Numbered from the stretch's first letter, positions 1-5,899 are shown. The stretch: 11,991 nucleotides of DNA from an uncultured Caldimicrobium sp. (GCA_938091475.1 CALLJI010000063.1:1-11991), one strand, 5' to 3'. Program-made: numbers and translations. The notes: generated by a model from the sequence alone, not told the origin.

Positions 1-1
1 T

Positions 2-694
2 GCTGAAGGTTATAAAAGATTCCAAATTCCTCCAGGCTCAAGAGTTATAACCCTTGGGGTTGGGCATTATTTGGATTATCCCTATTCCCTTTTAACCAAA
101 GATATTGCTACCCCCTTTGGAATTCTAAGAAATGATAAAGGGGGGCTTCTCTACCTTGCTCATACTAAAAAACTTGAGCTCTTTCCAGATCATATCGTTC
201 ACAAATTAGAACATTCCATTGAATTTCAAGCCCTTTTTTTGAGTTATCTCAGAGGAGAAGAAGTGGTGATGTTACCTTTTCTAGTTGGTTCACATAGAGT
301 GCTCTTTGCAAACAAACCCTTAATTGAAAACTTGGTTATGGGTCTCTTAGAATTGATGGATGACAAAGCTTATTTGGTTTTGGGAATAGATTTTTGCCAT
401 CTGGGACTTAGATATGGAGATCCCTTTCCTGCTGATGAGAAAATTTCAGAAAAGGCCTTAGAGGTGGATAGAGAGCTCATCCAACTTGCCTTTGAGGGAA
501 AGAGCAGGGTTTTAGAAGAGCAGATTTCTAAATATGAACCTTTTAAAATTTGCGGAGCTAGTTCTCTTTATCTTCTATCTCTCTTTATAGAGCAAGGTGC
601 ATTTAAGGGAAGAGGGGAAATTTTTTATCAAGAGTTTGTTCCCTTTGGAGAAGGTTCTGCTGTGAGTATAGCCTCAGCTGGGTATTTTTTCTAA
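2..694 (+). CDS. MEMO family protein (AmmeMemoRadiSam system protein B), 5' end cut off by the window
   Basis: The reading frame is open from the window edge (base 2) to TAA at 692-694, so the start lies upstream; the TTG at base 71 is internal. MEMO proteins share a fold with non-haem-iron extradiol dioxygenases and bind a metal through two His and one Cys. All three family positions are visible: His in GVGHYLD near the left edge, His in EHSIEFQ, and Cys in KICGASS near the C-terminus. The family's conserved acidic/His stretch appears as GIDFCHLG. ATPFG after the first His matches the family's 'TPLG' element. In bacteria this protein often sits with an AMMECR1 domain protein and a radical SAM enzyme; those partners would be upstream and cannot be seen. 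The biochemical role is not settled. The last 21 bp overlap the tail of the convergent kinase gene. The family call is secure; the function is not. Confidence 0.85.
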   Translation, partial: AEGYKRFQIPPGSRVITLGVGHYLDYPYSLLTKDIATPFGILRNDKGGLLYLAHTKKLELFPDHIVHKLEHSIEFQALFLSYLRGEEVVMLPFLVGSHRVLFANKPLIENLVMGLLELMDDKAYLVLGIDFCHLGLRYGDPFPADEKISEKALEVDRELIQLAFEGKSRVLEEQISKYEPFKICGASSLYLLSLFIEQGAFKGRGEIFYQEFVPFGEGSAVSIASAGYFF

Positions 695-3220
695 GATTTT
701 AAGTAAATCCTCTATAGAATAAGGCTTGATGAGTACCTCTTGAAAACCCAGTGATTTTGCATCGAGTACTTCTCTTTTATAGGCATATCCAGTGGCAAGA
801 ATAGCTTTAACTTCAGGATCTATCTTTTTTAATTCAAGAAAGGTCTGAATTCCATCATATTTTCCTGGAACAGTTAAATCAAGAATCACCATATCAAAGG
901 GTCCTTCTTTCTGATAAAGGGAAAGAGCTTCTTCTCCTGTTTCACAGGACACAACCTCATAACCTGAGAATTTTAAAAGCTCCTCTTGAGCCTCTCTTAA
1001 ATCTCTTTCATCATCCATTAGTAAAATCTTCTTTTTTGAGTGAGAAGTAGGGATAGATACTGTTTCACTCACTATACCCTTTTCTTCCTCTATTTTCTCC
1101 TCTATATCCTCCTTGTAGGGGAGATAAATTTTTACTAAGGTGCCTTTACCCGGAGAACTGTCAATCTCTATTTTTCCCCCATGAGCCTCGATTATTCTCT
1201 TGGCTGAAAACATTCCAAGGCCAGTTCCACCTGGTTTTGTAGTGATAAAGGGTTGGAAGAGTTTATTTTTTATTTCTTCAGGCATTCCTGGCCCGGTGTC
1301 TAAAATAGAAATGACAAGAAAAGAGGCTTCTTTTGCCACAGAGATTTTTATAAATCCTCTATCCTTCATAGCATGTCTTGCATTGAGAATCAAATCATGT
1401 AGGGCAATACTCAAAAGATTTTTGTCTCCCTGAATAGATCTTACCTCTGGATCAAATTGGTATTGTACTTCAATCTTTGAGCCAGCTAAAGCAAGCTCCA
1501 CTAAATCCTTTAACCAGGTGGATAGAGAATATTGTTCTATAGATAAGATTAAGCTTTTTCCATAGATAAGAAGTTGTTGGGTAAGAGACTTTGCTCTTAA
1601 AGAGGTTTTTTTGATGGTTTCTAATTTCTGAAGCGTCTCTTGAGGCAATTTGTATGAAAACCTTGCAAAGATAAGCTCCACAGTATTCACAATGGCACCT
1701 AAGAGATTATTTAAGTCATGAGCCAATCCACTGGCTATAACCCTTAAGGTTTCTAACTGTGTATAGCGAGCAATCTCTTCTTCCCATTTTTTTTCAAGGG
1801 TTATATCTCTGATCGTTACCAAGAAATAAGTAGTCTCTTCAATAGGCATTTTCTCAATTAAGAGGAATTTTTCTTGTCCATCTATTTGAAGTTTAAAAGT
1901 AAATTTCGTTTGGTCAGATTGAAAGCAGTTTAAATCACTACATTCAATGCAACTTATACTTTTTCTAAATATTTCAGGTAATTTGGTCTTCTCAAGAGTG
2001 TCTTTATCTATGGAAAGGATTTCTTCAAAGGCTCTGTTTACTTTTATAAAAGCACCGCTTTTGTCTACTAAAGCTATCCCTACCTCTAAGGTAGCTAAAA
2101 TTTTTTCTAATTTTTTCATTTCTTCACTTAACTTTTGTGAGGTTAATTTTAAAGAAGCGCTTCGAATTTCTAAGCTTTCTTGTAAGATCTGATTTACCTC
2201 TTCGAGTTCTCTCCTGTAAAGGCGCTGTTTGTAATATAAATAAGCAATGAGTAAGGTTATACCAAATCCTATGAAACTCAGAGCAAGATAAGAAATAAAA
2301 AGCCGTCTCCTTTCCAGCTCTATTTTTTTTCTTAAATGGGTATAGGGACCCAACATTAATTCACTCTCCATTTGTAGGAATTTGTAAGGTCCAAAAGGGG
2401 GTGTGAGAAAGAGATCTGAGGAGGGAATGAGCTTATCCTTTTTTCCTACAAAGGGAGATAAAATTCTATATATTTCAGCTAATAATTCAGCAGAAGCATA
2501 ATTACTGTAAATGATATAATAGTCTGGGACAAGCTCTGAGGAAACTAAGAAGGGAAAATGCTCATAATTCTTTAGGTCTAAGAAACGGAAGTTTTCTAAG
2601 GCATATACTCCTTTTTTACTAAGATGTTCAAAAACTCCGCTTTTTACTACTCCTGCTGAGGCTTCTCCTTTGTAGACTGCTTCTATCACACCCTCCCAAC
2701 TTTTTTTGTAGATAATTTTAAGGTCCCTCTCCTTTATTCCTATCTTTTTAAGTTCATATAGAGTGAGAATGTTGCAACTTGTGCATTCAGAAATTATGGC
2801 TAAAGTTTTTCCCTTGAGGTCCTTTAGAGAATAAATGTTTGAATCCTTTCTTGCAAAAAAGACTGCTCCCTGCATACCACCAACAGAGAATAATTTGTGG
2901 GATATATTAAAAAGGGGAAAAACATCCGCATGGAGTTCCTTAGAAAATTTATCCTTTAACTCTAAAAAAATAGGCGGACTAACTATGGCTAAGTTAAAAA
3001 ATAAAGAGTTAGCCTTTATAAAATCATCGGGACTTAGGTATTTACATTCAAAGAAGAAATTTTGACTTTTTGAATTTAGGTAATTGGCAAGGGCTTCACA
3101 ATTTATTATCTGTTCATTTGAGAGCTTAATCTCTTGAGTATAGATAATTTCTCTTTTTTTGCTATGAGCCAAAGAAGGGAACAGGAAAATAAAGATCAAA
3201 ATCAAACCTAATATTCTCAT
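674..3220 (-). CDS. Hybrid sensor histidine kinase with PhnD/TtrS-like periplasmic sensor domain, PAS, kinase core and receiver
   Basis: An inner-membrane sensor of 848 residues, counted from ATG at 3220. That start puts a signal peptide first (hydrophobic to about residue 17, then SLAHS); the frame stays open to 3301 but the extra residues are not signal-like. Order: periplasmic substrate-binding-like domain about 25-290 (the stretch SLKDLKGKTLA is typical of PhnD/TtrS-type proteins); membrane helix about 307-330; coiled linker; PAS about 371-475; HisKA with phosphoacceptor His501 in GLAHDLNN; ATPase domain with N-box Asn613, DTGPG at 641-645 and GGTGLG at 664-669; C-terminal receiver with Asp736/737, phosphoacceptor Asp781, Thr810 and Lys832. 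There is no output domain, so a separate regulator must act downstream. Cys146 and Cys149 form CTSC at the expected ligand loop, and Cys424/427/432 form a cluster in the PAS domain. The ligand is unknown; the domain type suggests an oxyanion or a sulfur compound. The gene is monocistronic. Confidence 0.9.
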   Translation of the reverse strand: MRILGLILIFIFLFPSLAHSKKREIIYTQEIKLSNEQIINCEALANYLNSKSQNFFFECKYLSPDDFIKANSLFFNLAIVSPPIFLELKDKFSKELHADVFPLFNISHKLFSVGGMQGAVFFARKDSNIYSLKDLKGKTLAIISECTSCNILTLYELKKIGIKERDLKIIYKKSWEGVIEAVYKGEASAGVVKSGVFEHLSKKGVYALENFRFLDLKNYEHFPFLVSSELVPDYYIIYSNYASAELLAEIYRILSPFVGKKDKLIPSSDLFLTPPFGPYKFLQMESELMLGPYTHLRKKIELERRRLFISYLALSFIGFGITLLIAYLYYKQRLYRRELEEVNQILQESLEIRSASLKLTSQKLSEEMKKLEKILATLEVGIALVDKSGAFIKVNRAFEEILSIDKDTLEKTKLPEIFRKSISCIECSDLNCFQSDQTKFTFKLQIDGQEKFLLIEKMPIEETTYFLVTIRDITLEKKWEEEIARYTQLETLRVIASGLAHDLNNLLGAIVNTVELIFARFSYKLPQETLQKLETIKKTSLRAKSLTQQLLIYGKSLILSIEQYSLSTWLKDLVELALAGSKIEVQYQFDPEVRSIQGDKNLLSIALHDLILNARHAMKDRGFIKISVAKEASFLVISILDTGPGMPEEIKNKLFQPFITTKPGGTGLGMFSAKRIIEAHGGKIEIDSSPGKGTLVKIYLPYKEDIEEKIEEEKGIVSETVSIPTSHSKKKILLMDDERDLREAQEELLKFSGYEVVSCETGEEALSLYQKEGPFDMVILDLTVPGKYDGIQTFLELKKIDPEVKAILATGYAYKREVLDAKSLGFQEVLIKPYSIEDLLKILEKIPS

Positions 3221-3233
3221 ATTATATATCATA

Positions 3234-3261
3234 ATAATATAAAAGGTTTTATAAAAATCAA
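3234..3261 (-). promoter_or_regulatory. Candidate sigma-70-type promoter of the hybrid kinase gene
   Basis: On the minus strand, TTGATT (3256-3261) lies 16 bp from TATTAT (3234-3239). Initiation would fall only about 7-10 nt before the ATG at 3220, giving a near-leaderless mRNA, consistent with the absence of any Shine-Dalgarno sequence there. The tract is very AT-rich, so chance matches are easy. Confidence 0.35.
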
Positions 3262-3470
3262 GAGGTACGAGGTGGGTGTAGTCACTATTTTGAAATGTCA
3301 CATGTTAGAAGTGTGGTATGCTCTACCAAAAAAGGTTTTGTTGGGAGGGGCTCCGCATTGCCGTACCCAAAAGTTTCTCCAGTAGGGGCAATTCACGAAT
3401 TGCCACCGATGTTTCAAATGTAGGGGCGGTTCACGAACCGCCCACAAATGTGTAGGGGCACGGCACCGCC

Positions 3471-3499
3471 GTGCCCAAAAGGGTTTTATATGTAGGGGC
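3471..3499 (+). repeat. 29-nt segment shared between islands A and B (copy in A)
   Basis: The segment from GTGCCCAAAAGGGTT to the next TGTAGGGGC matches 5655-5683 at 26 of 29 positions. It spans the right arm of one hairpin, the spacer and the lead of the next, so the two islands share unit-to-unit junctions as well as single units. Confidence 0.75.
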
Positions 3500-3563
3500 A
3501 GGGCTTGCCCCTGCCCATTTTTTGTAGGGGCAAGGCACCGCCGTGCCCTCAACAGGGCAGCCG

Positions 3564-3624
3564 CAAGGGTATCCCTACAGGGATTTAACTTTTATAAAAC
3601 TTAGCTGGTCAGGGATACGCCTTG
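3564..3624. repeat. Long inverted repeat at the edge of hairpin island A
   Basis: The left arm 3564-3576 (CAAGGGTATCCCT) pairs with the right arm 3611-3624, giving 13 bp interrupted by one bulged base (3619), around a 34-nt loop. It is followed by a direct repeat GCTAAAC at 3626-3632 and 3635-3641, and by a reversed TAGGGG remnant at 3660-3667. It looks like a decayed larger member of the same repeat family. Confidence 0.6.
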
Positions 3625-3666
3625 GGCTAAACAAGCTAAACCCTTTTTTGATAAGCTTTCCCCTAC

Positions 3667-3700
3667 AAAAAGAAAAAGGTACCTAGTCAGAAGACCTTTT
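3667..3700 (-). terminator. Probable rho-independent terminator of the tRNA-queC-ykgJ unit
   Basis: On the minus strand, AAAAGGT (3700-3694) pairs with ACCTTTT (3680-3674) around a 13-nt loop and runs into a T-rich tract (3677-3667). The stem begins inside the stop codon of the cysteine-cluster gene. It is short and AT-rich, so the call rests mainly on the T tract and the position at the operon end. Confidence 0.5.
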
Positions 3701-4064
3701 AAGTATCTGATTGGCTTATCTCTTCAAAGATAAGAGATTTAAGACCCTCACAAAAGCTTTGTATGATTTGAAAATTTTCTCTGTCTTTAAAAATAATAGG
3801 TGGAAAGGGCCATTCTTTACATCTTTCAGGTTTAACTGGATGGATTCGGCAAAGCCTCTTCTCCTTATCAAAAAAAATACAATATCCGTCAATAGTACGC
3901 ATTTCTTTTCTCTTTTCACCTTTCATTACTATGTATTTTTGAAGTACTTCCTCTAAGGATAATCCCAAAAAAAGGGCCATTCTTTGAATCTCCTCATCTG
4001 ACAAACTAACCGTGCTTTCCCCTCTGCAGCAGGCACCACATCTCTTACATTGAAAGTTATTCAT
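3699..4064 (-). CDS. YkgJ/UPF0153-family cysteine-cluster protein (putative metal-binding)
   Basis: A 121-residue soluble protein with eight cysteines. Cys6, 9, 12 and 13 form the N-terminal CxxCxxCC motif, followed by Cys62, Cys72, Cys82 (in HPVKPERC) and Cys105. This pattern is that of the YkgJ (UPF0153) zinc/iron-chelating family, whose members are thought to bind Zn or an Fe-S cluster; no reaction is established. Its ATG (4062-4064) overlaps the TGA of queC (4061-4063) in the 4-base ATGA arrangement, so translation is probably coupled and the two proteins made together. That suggests, without proving, a link to queuosine/7-deazaguanine metabolism or to metal supply for QueC, a zinc enzyme. 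The gene ends inside a probable terminator. The family call is secure. Confidence 0.88.
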   Translation of the reverse strand: MNNFQCKRCGACCRGESTVSLSDEEIQRMALFLGLSLEEVLQKYIVMKGEKRKEMRTIDGYCIFFDKEKRLCRIHPVKPERCKEWPFPPIIFKDRENFQIIQSFCEGLKSLIFEEISQSDT

Positions 4065-4735
4065 ACTTCTATGTAGGGGAGAGGGTCTTTTACTCCAGCC
4101 TCTCTGAAGGCTTTTAATCTTAATCTACAGGAGCTACATTTACCACAGGCTATTTCATTGTTTTTATAGCAAGACCAAGTTAATTCAAAGGGGGTGTCTA
4201 ATTTTAGCCCAAGTTCTACGATTTCTCTTTTGCTTAAATAAAGTAAAGGTACCTCTATTTGAATGTTTGTCTCAGGTTTAATACCCTGCAAAATGGCTTG
4301 ATTAAAGGCTTTTATGAACTCTTCTCTACAATCTGGATAGCCAGAAAAATCTATTTGGTTAACTCCAATAAAAATTTTTTCAGCCCCTATAACTTCTGCC
4401 CAAGCAGTAGCAATGCTTAAAAAAATCCCATTTCTAAAAGGAACATATGTAGAGGGAATGCCTTCTTCTTCCTCTTCGGGAATAGGGAGGGTTTCAACGA
4501 GTAGACTTGAGCCTCCTATTCTCTTGAGAAAAGGAGCTTCTGCTATAAAGATTTTAGTGGGTTTGAAAAACTCGGACAATTTATAAAAACACTCTAACTC
4601 TTTTTGAGCAGTTCTTTGACCATATTGGATATGAAGAAAGGCAAGGTTATAATGTTTGGAAGCAAGACTTGCACATACGGCACTGTCCATTCCGGAGCTA
4701 AGGAGGACTATGGCTAATGGTTTTGACATAACCAT
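4061..4735 (-). CDS. queC: 7-cyano-7-deazaguanine synthase QueC
   Basis: QueC is a cytoplasmic ATP-dependent enzyme that converts 7-carboxy-7-deazaguanine and ammonia to preQ0, the precursor of queuosine in tRNA. The 224-residue length is normal. Visible features: the N-terminal ATP-pyrophosphatase loop SSGMDS at 13-18 (the family usually has SGGMDS, so one Gly is Ser here), the conserved YVPFRN at 97-102, GYPDCR at 132-137, and the C-terminal zinc site with Cys189, Cys197, Cys200 and Cys203. The start is ATG at 4735, or ATG at 4729 two codons later. Either sits almost against the 3' end of tRNA-Glu (4739), and the only Shine-Dalgarno-like run, GGGGG, lies inside the tRNA acceptor stem. It is co-transcribed with the two tRNAs upstream and overlaps the cysteine-cluster gene downstream. 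No queD, queE or queF is in the window. Confidence 0.95.
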   Translation of the reverse strand: MVMSKPLAIVLLSSGMDSAVCASLASKHYNLAFLHIQYGQRTAQKELECFYKLSEFFKPTKIFIAEAPFLKRIGGSSLLVETLPIPEEEEEGIPSTYVPFRNGIFLSIATAWAEVIGAEKIFIGVNQIDFSGYPDCREEFIKAFNQAILQGIKPETNIQIEVPLLYLSKREIVELGLKLDTPFELTWSCYKNNEIACGKCSSCRLRLKAFREAGVKDPLPYIEV

Positions 4736-4738
4736 TTA

Positions 4739-4816
4739 TGGCGCCCCCAAGGGGATTCGAACCCCTGTCGCCGGCGTGAAAGGCCGGTGTCCTGGACCTG
4801 GCTAGACGATGGGGGC
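4739..4816 (-). tRNA. tRNA-Glu (anticodon TTC)
   Basis: A complete cloverleaf: acceptor GCCCCCA pairs with TGGGGGC, the D arm begins TCGTCTAG as usual for tRNA-Glu, the anticodon arm is CCGGC-CTTTCAC-GCCGG with anticodon TTC (plus-strand bases 4778-4780), and the T arm is AGGGG-TTCGAAT-CCCCT. The 3' end reads G then CCA encoded in the DNA (4741-4739). Only 7 nt separate it from tRNA-Lys and 3 nt from the queC start. Confidence 0.97.
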
Positions 4817-4823
4817 TTCACTA

Positions 4824-4896
4824 TGGGCCGCGCAGGACTCGAACCTGCGACTCCCAGCTTAAAAGGCTGGTACTCTACCGTCTGAGTTAGCGGCCC
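4824..4896 (-). tRNA. tRNA-Lys (anticodon TTT)
   Basis: A complete cloverleaf of 73 nt: acceptor GGGCCGC pairs with GCGGCCC, the anticodon arm is CCAGC-CTTTTAA-GCTGG with anticodon TTT, and the T arm is GCAGG-TTCGAGT-CCTGC. After discriminator A the DNA reads TAG, so CCA is not encoded, unlike the neighbouring tRNA-Glu, and must be added enzymatically. It is the first gene of the minus-strand unit. Confidence 0.97.
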
Positions 4897-4907
4897 AAGT
4901 TAAGTTA

Positions 4908-4935
4908 AATATAACTTATCTTTTGCGATTGTCAA
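4908..4935 (-). promoter_or_regulatory. Promoter of the tRNA-Lys/tRNA-Glu/queC unit
   Basis: On the minus strand, a perfect -35 TTGACA (4930-4935) is spaced 16 bp from -10 TATATT (4908-4913). Initiation is predicted near 4901, about 5 nt before the tRNA-Lys 5' end, as expected for a strong stable-RNA promoter. Confidence 0.8.
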
Positions 4936-4976
4936 GAACTTACGAGAATTGTAATCAAATTTTTTAAAATTCACTC

Positions 4977-5006
4977 TTGACAAACCTTCTAAGTTTGTTA
5001 TATAAA
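4977..5006 (+). promoter_or_regulatory. Promoter of the HU gene
   Basis: TTGACA at 4977-4982 is followed by TATATA at 4999-5004 (16-bp spacer) or TATAAA at 5001-5006 (18 bp). Initiation near 5012 leaves a leader of about 37 nt ending in AGGAGG at 5038-5043. It lies back to back with the tRNA promoter, the two -35 boxes being 41 bp apart. Confidence 0.75.
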
Positions 5007-5048
5007 TACTCAATAATTCCAGAAAATCCTAAATAAAAGGAGGGTACT

Positions 5049-5321
5049 ATGAACAAGGCTGATTTAGTGAAGAGAATGGCAGAGATAGCTGGAACTACTA
5101 AGGCAAATGCTGAGAAACTCTTAGATGCCTTTATGCAAGCAGTGGAAGAGGCTATTGCAAAGGAAGATAAAGTAGTATTAGTTGGTTTTGGAACCTTTCA
5201 AGTCGCCAAAAGAGCTGAGAGAAGTGGAAGAAATCCAAGAACAGGTGCCCCTCTTAAAATACCTGCCAAAAAAGTAGTAAAATTTAGTCCAGGAAAGAAA
5301 TTAGAAAGCGCAGTAAAGTAA
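5049..5321 (+). CDS. HU-family DNA-binding protein
   Basis: A 90-residue histone-like protein of normal HU length that binds and bends DNA as a dimer and compacts the nucleoid. The N-terminal helices (MNKADLVKRMAE onward) are typical, VGFGTF is the dimer-core motif, and the basic arm RNPRTG at about 61-66, whose Pro intercalates into DNA, is intact, followed by the closing strand near KFSPGKKL. The start is ATG at 5049 with an excellent ribosome site, AGGAGG at 5038-5043, 5 nt upstream. The gene has its own promoter and no downstream partner: after the stop comes a weak hairpin and then repeat island B. HU and IHF subunits look alike; the sequence fits homodimeric HU better but does not exclude a close relative. 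Confidence 0.95.
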   Translation: MNKADLVKRMAEIAGTTKANAEKLLDAFMQAVEEAIAKEDKVVLVGFGTFQVAKRAERSGRNPRTGAPLKIPAKKVVKFSPGKKLESAVK

Positions 5322-5334
5322 TCATAAAAGATTT

Positions 5335-5348
5335 CTCTCCAAAGAGAG
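5335..5348 (+). terminator. Weak hairpin after the HU gene, possible transcript end
   Basis: CTCTC (5335-5339) pairs with GAGAG (5344-5348) around the loop CAAA, extendable by G-U pairs. It lies 13 nt after the HU stop codon. No T run follows, so it may only protect a 3' end or be chance. Confidence 0.25.
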
Positions 5349-5410
5349 GGGAAGTAAGTGGAGACTATTTTAAATCATAACAGTTAATCACTAACTTGAA
5401 GGGTTACATT

Positions 5411-5808
5411 GTAGTTGCAGGGCTTACGCCAGACCGATATTTTGTAGGGGCAATTCACGAATCGCCCTAAAATCGTATGGGCAGGGCTTGCTCCTGCCCA
5501 TAGGTTTTAAAACGATTTTGGGCAGCCGCAAGGGCTGCCAATACTATTTTTAAATTCTTGGGCTCAGCATGCTGAGCCCCTACAAGTATTTTTCGCAGGC
5601 TAAAGCCTGCGGCTACCGTTATTTTATCAAAAAATTGTAGGGGCACGACATGTCGTGCCCAAAAGGGTTCTATCTGTAAGGGCGATTCACGAATCGCCCA
5701 TTTTTTAAAGCAAATCGTGATTTTCCCTACAAATCGAGGCAATTCTTGAATTGCCCCTCCAATTTAAACCTTTAAACCCTTAGGGTTCAACATGCTGAGC
5801 CCCTACAA
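5411..5808. repeat. Hairpin repeat island B (related to island A)
   Basis: There is no gene between 5322 and 5899. This stretch holds about nine hairpin units in both orientations: 5448-5467 (one mismatch, loop CACG); 5476-5502 (10-bp perfect stem, loop of 7); 5521-5539 (7 bp, loop of 5); 5560-5579 (20-nt perfect palindrome, reversed, followed by CTACA); 5594-5611 (7 bp, loop TAAA, followed by GCTACC); 5641-5660 (20-nt perfect palindrome after TTGTAGG); 5680-5699 (8 bp, loop CACG); 5738-5755 (7 bp, loop CTTG); and 5783-5802 (imperfect copy of the 5560 unit, followed by CCTACA). A degenerate unit starts at 5411, and AACCCTTAGGGTT at 5775-5787 is a small palindrome. The minus-strand open frame at 5467-5742 comes from the repeats and is not a credible gene. 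Function is unknown. Confidence 0.88.
5655..5683 (+). repeat. 29-nt segment shared between islands A and B (copy in B)
   Basis: Partner of 3471-3499, with three substitutions. Its neighbours differ: the next hairpin has a different stem from the one in island A, so the spacer is conserved while stems vary. Confidence 0.75.
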
Positions 5809-5854
5809 TACAATTCAATAATAGAAAGCGAAGAAAGAAGAATGTGACAATTCA

Positions 5855-5896
5855 AAAAAGTAAAAAAGTGTGCCTGACCTTAGGAATAACACCTCT
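5855..5896 (-). terminator. Possible terminator after the ChaN/PDZ gene
   Basis: Just past the stop codon (5900-5902), the minus strand shows GTGT and ACAC arms enclosing a smaller CCT/AGG pairing, then two T runs at 5873-5855. The stem is weak and broken by an internal loop; the T tract is the main support. The same bases contain the plus-strand motif AAAGTGTGCCTGACC, so this may instead be a repeat remnant. Confidence 0.35.
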
Positions 5897-5899
5897 ATA

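Larger units (their letters stand above)
3344..3624. repeat. Hairpin repeat island A (TGTAGGGGC-type palindromic units)
   Basis: No gene is present between about 3262 and 3698. This stretch holds at least six short hairpins in tandem, most preceded by (T)GTAGGGGC: 3387-3404 (7-bp stem, loop CACG), 3424-3443 (8 bp, loop CACG), 3456-3476 (9 bp, loop ACC), 3496-3516 (8 bp, loop of 5), 3528-3548 (9 bp with one mismatch, loop ACC), and a reversed unit ending in CCCTACA at 3573-3579. A degenerate unit lies at 3344-3366. The stems differ in sequence between units yet remain paired, while the GGGGC lead and the loops recur. Spacers run from a few to about 20 nt. The open frame across this stretch (3298-3552, minus strand) is a by-product of the repeats. 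Units of the same type recur at 5411-5808. Function is unknown; REP-like elements mobilised or maintained by a host factor are one possibility. Confidence 0.85.

Noticed and set aside
3298..3552. An 84-residue open frame on the minus strand
   Set aside because: It is built entirely from the hairpin repeats, with repetitive Cys/Arg/Pro/Leu content, no ribosome site and no family resemblance.
3381..3580. CRISPR array
   Set aside because: Units are palindromic, of unequal length and spacing, occur in both orientations, and there is no constant repeat with unique spacers of uniform size. No cas gene is present.
4736..4950. preQ1 riboswitch ahead of queC
   Set aside because: The leader of queC is occupied by two tRNA genes; no room and no preQ1 aptamer-like fold is visible.
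5467..5742. A 91-residue open frame on the minus strand
   Set aside because: It again lies wholly inside hairpin repeats; its peptide text (RESPLQ, WARHVVPLQ) echoes the one in island A because the DNA repeats are shared.
5440..5760. Integron attC array
   Set aside because: No cassette genes between sites, no integrase, and the hairpins lack the paired core boxes of attC.
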